Virus record (IMG/VR): IMGVR_UViG_3300017917_001350
Coordinates: 1-29,424 of that record
Direction: 5' to 3' (one strand)
Length of the DNA stretch: 29,424 bases
Source of the DNA: a virus
Position numbers and translations under genes: made by a program. Position 1 is the first letter of the stretch; the number at the start of each line of letters is the position of its first letter. Of this stretch, positions 28,789 to 29,424 are shown in pieces. The notes under the pieces are model-generated. The model was given only the letters and a program-made list of their open reading frames with translations, had not been told where the DNA came from and searched no databases.

Positions 28789-29424
28789 TTACGCTTTTTG
28801 ACGAGCGCGGATCATTGCCAAGATGTCGTTAGCATTTTGTGTAGAAGGTTTGGCTTCTACTGGTGCTGACGCCACTGCTGGCTCTTCATCATCAAAGTCA
28901 CTTGCGGCAGCCGGTGCTGGAGCACTTGCTACTGCTGGTGCGCTTTCTGCGGCAGGAGCACTATCAGTACTACCTGCTGGAGCTGCTACACCTGCTGGAC
29001 GGAAGTATTGACCCCAACGCTCTGTGTCGTAGCTTTGACCATCAACAGATGCTTCAAACATCTCTTTGATAACTTTCAACTCTACTTCGCCTGGGCGTTT
29101 TGGCAAGAAGCTTGCCAAGTCAAACAAACCATATTCAGCGATTGCAGCCTGTTCAGCTTCGGTCAGTGCTGTCTCTTTACGAGCCCACTTACTTGTGCTG
29201 TAGTCAGCATAGCCACCTTTGGATGTTTTAGTAATACGGAAGTCTAGACCACGCAACAAGTCTGTTGGCAATTCTTCCAATTCTGGATCCATCAACGCAC
29301 CTTTGATAGTTGCGAAGATTTGTGGACCAATAATGAAACGACGGATTGGATTTGCTGGAGCCTTGTCATCTGCCAAAGGATTCTCACGAACAAAACCTTG
29401 GAAAATGTAACTGCGTTTCTTCCA
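28789..29424 (-). CDS. 32: ssDNA-binding protein gp32, C-terminal part (partial)
   Basis: The open frame runs off the right edge, so only the last 211 residues are seen; the N-terminus is missing. WKKRSYIFQGFVREN, NPIRRFIIGPQIF and DLLRGLDFRITKTSKGGYADYSTSKWARKE are recognisable gp32 core segments of aquatic T4-type phages, and the Ala/Pro/Glu/Asp-rich linker (about the last 80 residues) is the usual flexible tail. The extreme end (NANDILAMIRARQKA) is basic rather than acidic. gp32 coats ssDNA and organises UvsX, UvsY, gp41 and the polymerase. Confidence 0.92.
   Translation of the reverse strand, partial: WKKRSYIFQGFVRENPLADDKAPANPIRRFIIGPQIFATIKGALMDPELEELPTDLLRGLDFRITKTSKGGYADYSTSKWARKETALTEAEQAAIAEYGLFDLASFLPKRPGEVELKVIKEMFEASVDGQSYDTERWGQYFRPAGVAAPAGSTDSAPAAESAPAVASAPAPAAASDFDDEEPAVASAPVEAKPSTQNANDILAMIRARQKA

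Noticed and set aside
1-29424. tRNA genes, CRISPR arrays or insertion sequences
   Set aside because: No cloverleaf-like segment, regular repeat-spacer series, transposase or terminal inverted repeats were seen in reading; there is hardly any non-coding space for them.

Overview
This window is a piece of a T4-type (Straboviridae-like/marine-myovirus-like) phage genome. The diagnostic genes are all on the minus strand: the C-terminal part of the ssDNA-binding protein gp32, the recombinase UvsX, its mediator UvsY, the helicase UvsW, the replicative helicase gp41 and the primase gp61. The genome style is phage-like: genes abut or overlap by 1-8 bases (ATGA, GTGA, TAATG junctions), with almost no non-coding DNA. 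The host cannot be read from the sequence. Base composition is moderate, neither strongly AT-rich nor GC-rich. The mix of Twitch-type radical SAM proteins, SGNH hydrolases, a BppU-like virion protein and many glycosyltransferases is typical of myoviruses from aquatic proteobacteria or cyanobacteria.

Layout, left to right. 1-3194: late/virion-type genes on the minus strand, comprising the first codons of one gene behind a late promoter, a 648-aa double nucleotidyltransferase, a low-complexity 294-aa protein and an 82-aa protein. 3256-4305: a plus-strand radical SAM gene, tail-to-tail with gp41. 4302-8639: gp41, a possible sulfotransferase-like protein, an SGNH-like protein, gp61 primase and a second SGNH hydrolase. 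8650-9804: a BppU-like baseplate/fibre protein with its own late promoter. 9863-10240: a plus-strand hypothetical gene. 10215-16690: a tightly coupled minus operon with UvsW near its start, a run of small conserved unknowns (one perhaps gp62-like), a second radical SAM protein and, last, a 192-aa miniature relative of DnaE (PolIII alpha). 16691-18817: two terminators, three promoters, a HAD-family phosphatase, two small membrane proteins and an AAA+ ATPase. 18818-19324: a virion-like protein with a late promoter and a terminator. 19350-26064: a glycan cluster of seven putative glycosyltransferases and one methyltransferase, most of it translationally coupled to uvsY. 26061-29424: uvsY, a small acidic protein, uvsX, an unknown gene and gp32.

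How it works together: gp32, UvsX, UvsY, UvsW, gp41 and gp61 form the T4-type recombination/replication core. Around it are accessory enzymes for glycans, esters and radical chemistry, whose substrates cannot be read from sequence. Promoters fall into two visible classes. One is host sigma70-like (TTGAC/TTGAT, about 17 bp, TATAAT-like). The other is T4-late-like (TATAAATA, CTAAATA, TTAAATA). Many of both classes sit only 4-9 bases before the ATG with no Shine-Dalgarno sequence, which predicts leaderless or nearly leaderless mRNAs. Genes for probable virion proteins instead have leaders with good Shine-Dalgarno sites. The two observations I rate highest are the miniature DnaE-like protein that keeps all three catalytic aspartates, and this promoter-on-start-codon arrangement, including a 12-bp palindromic late promoter that appears to fire in both directions.
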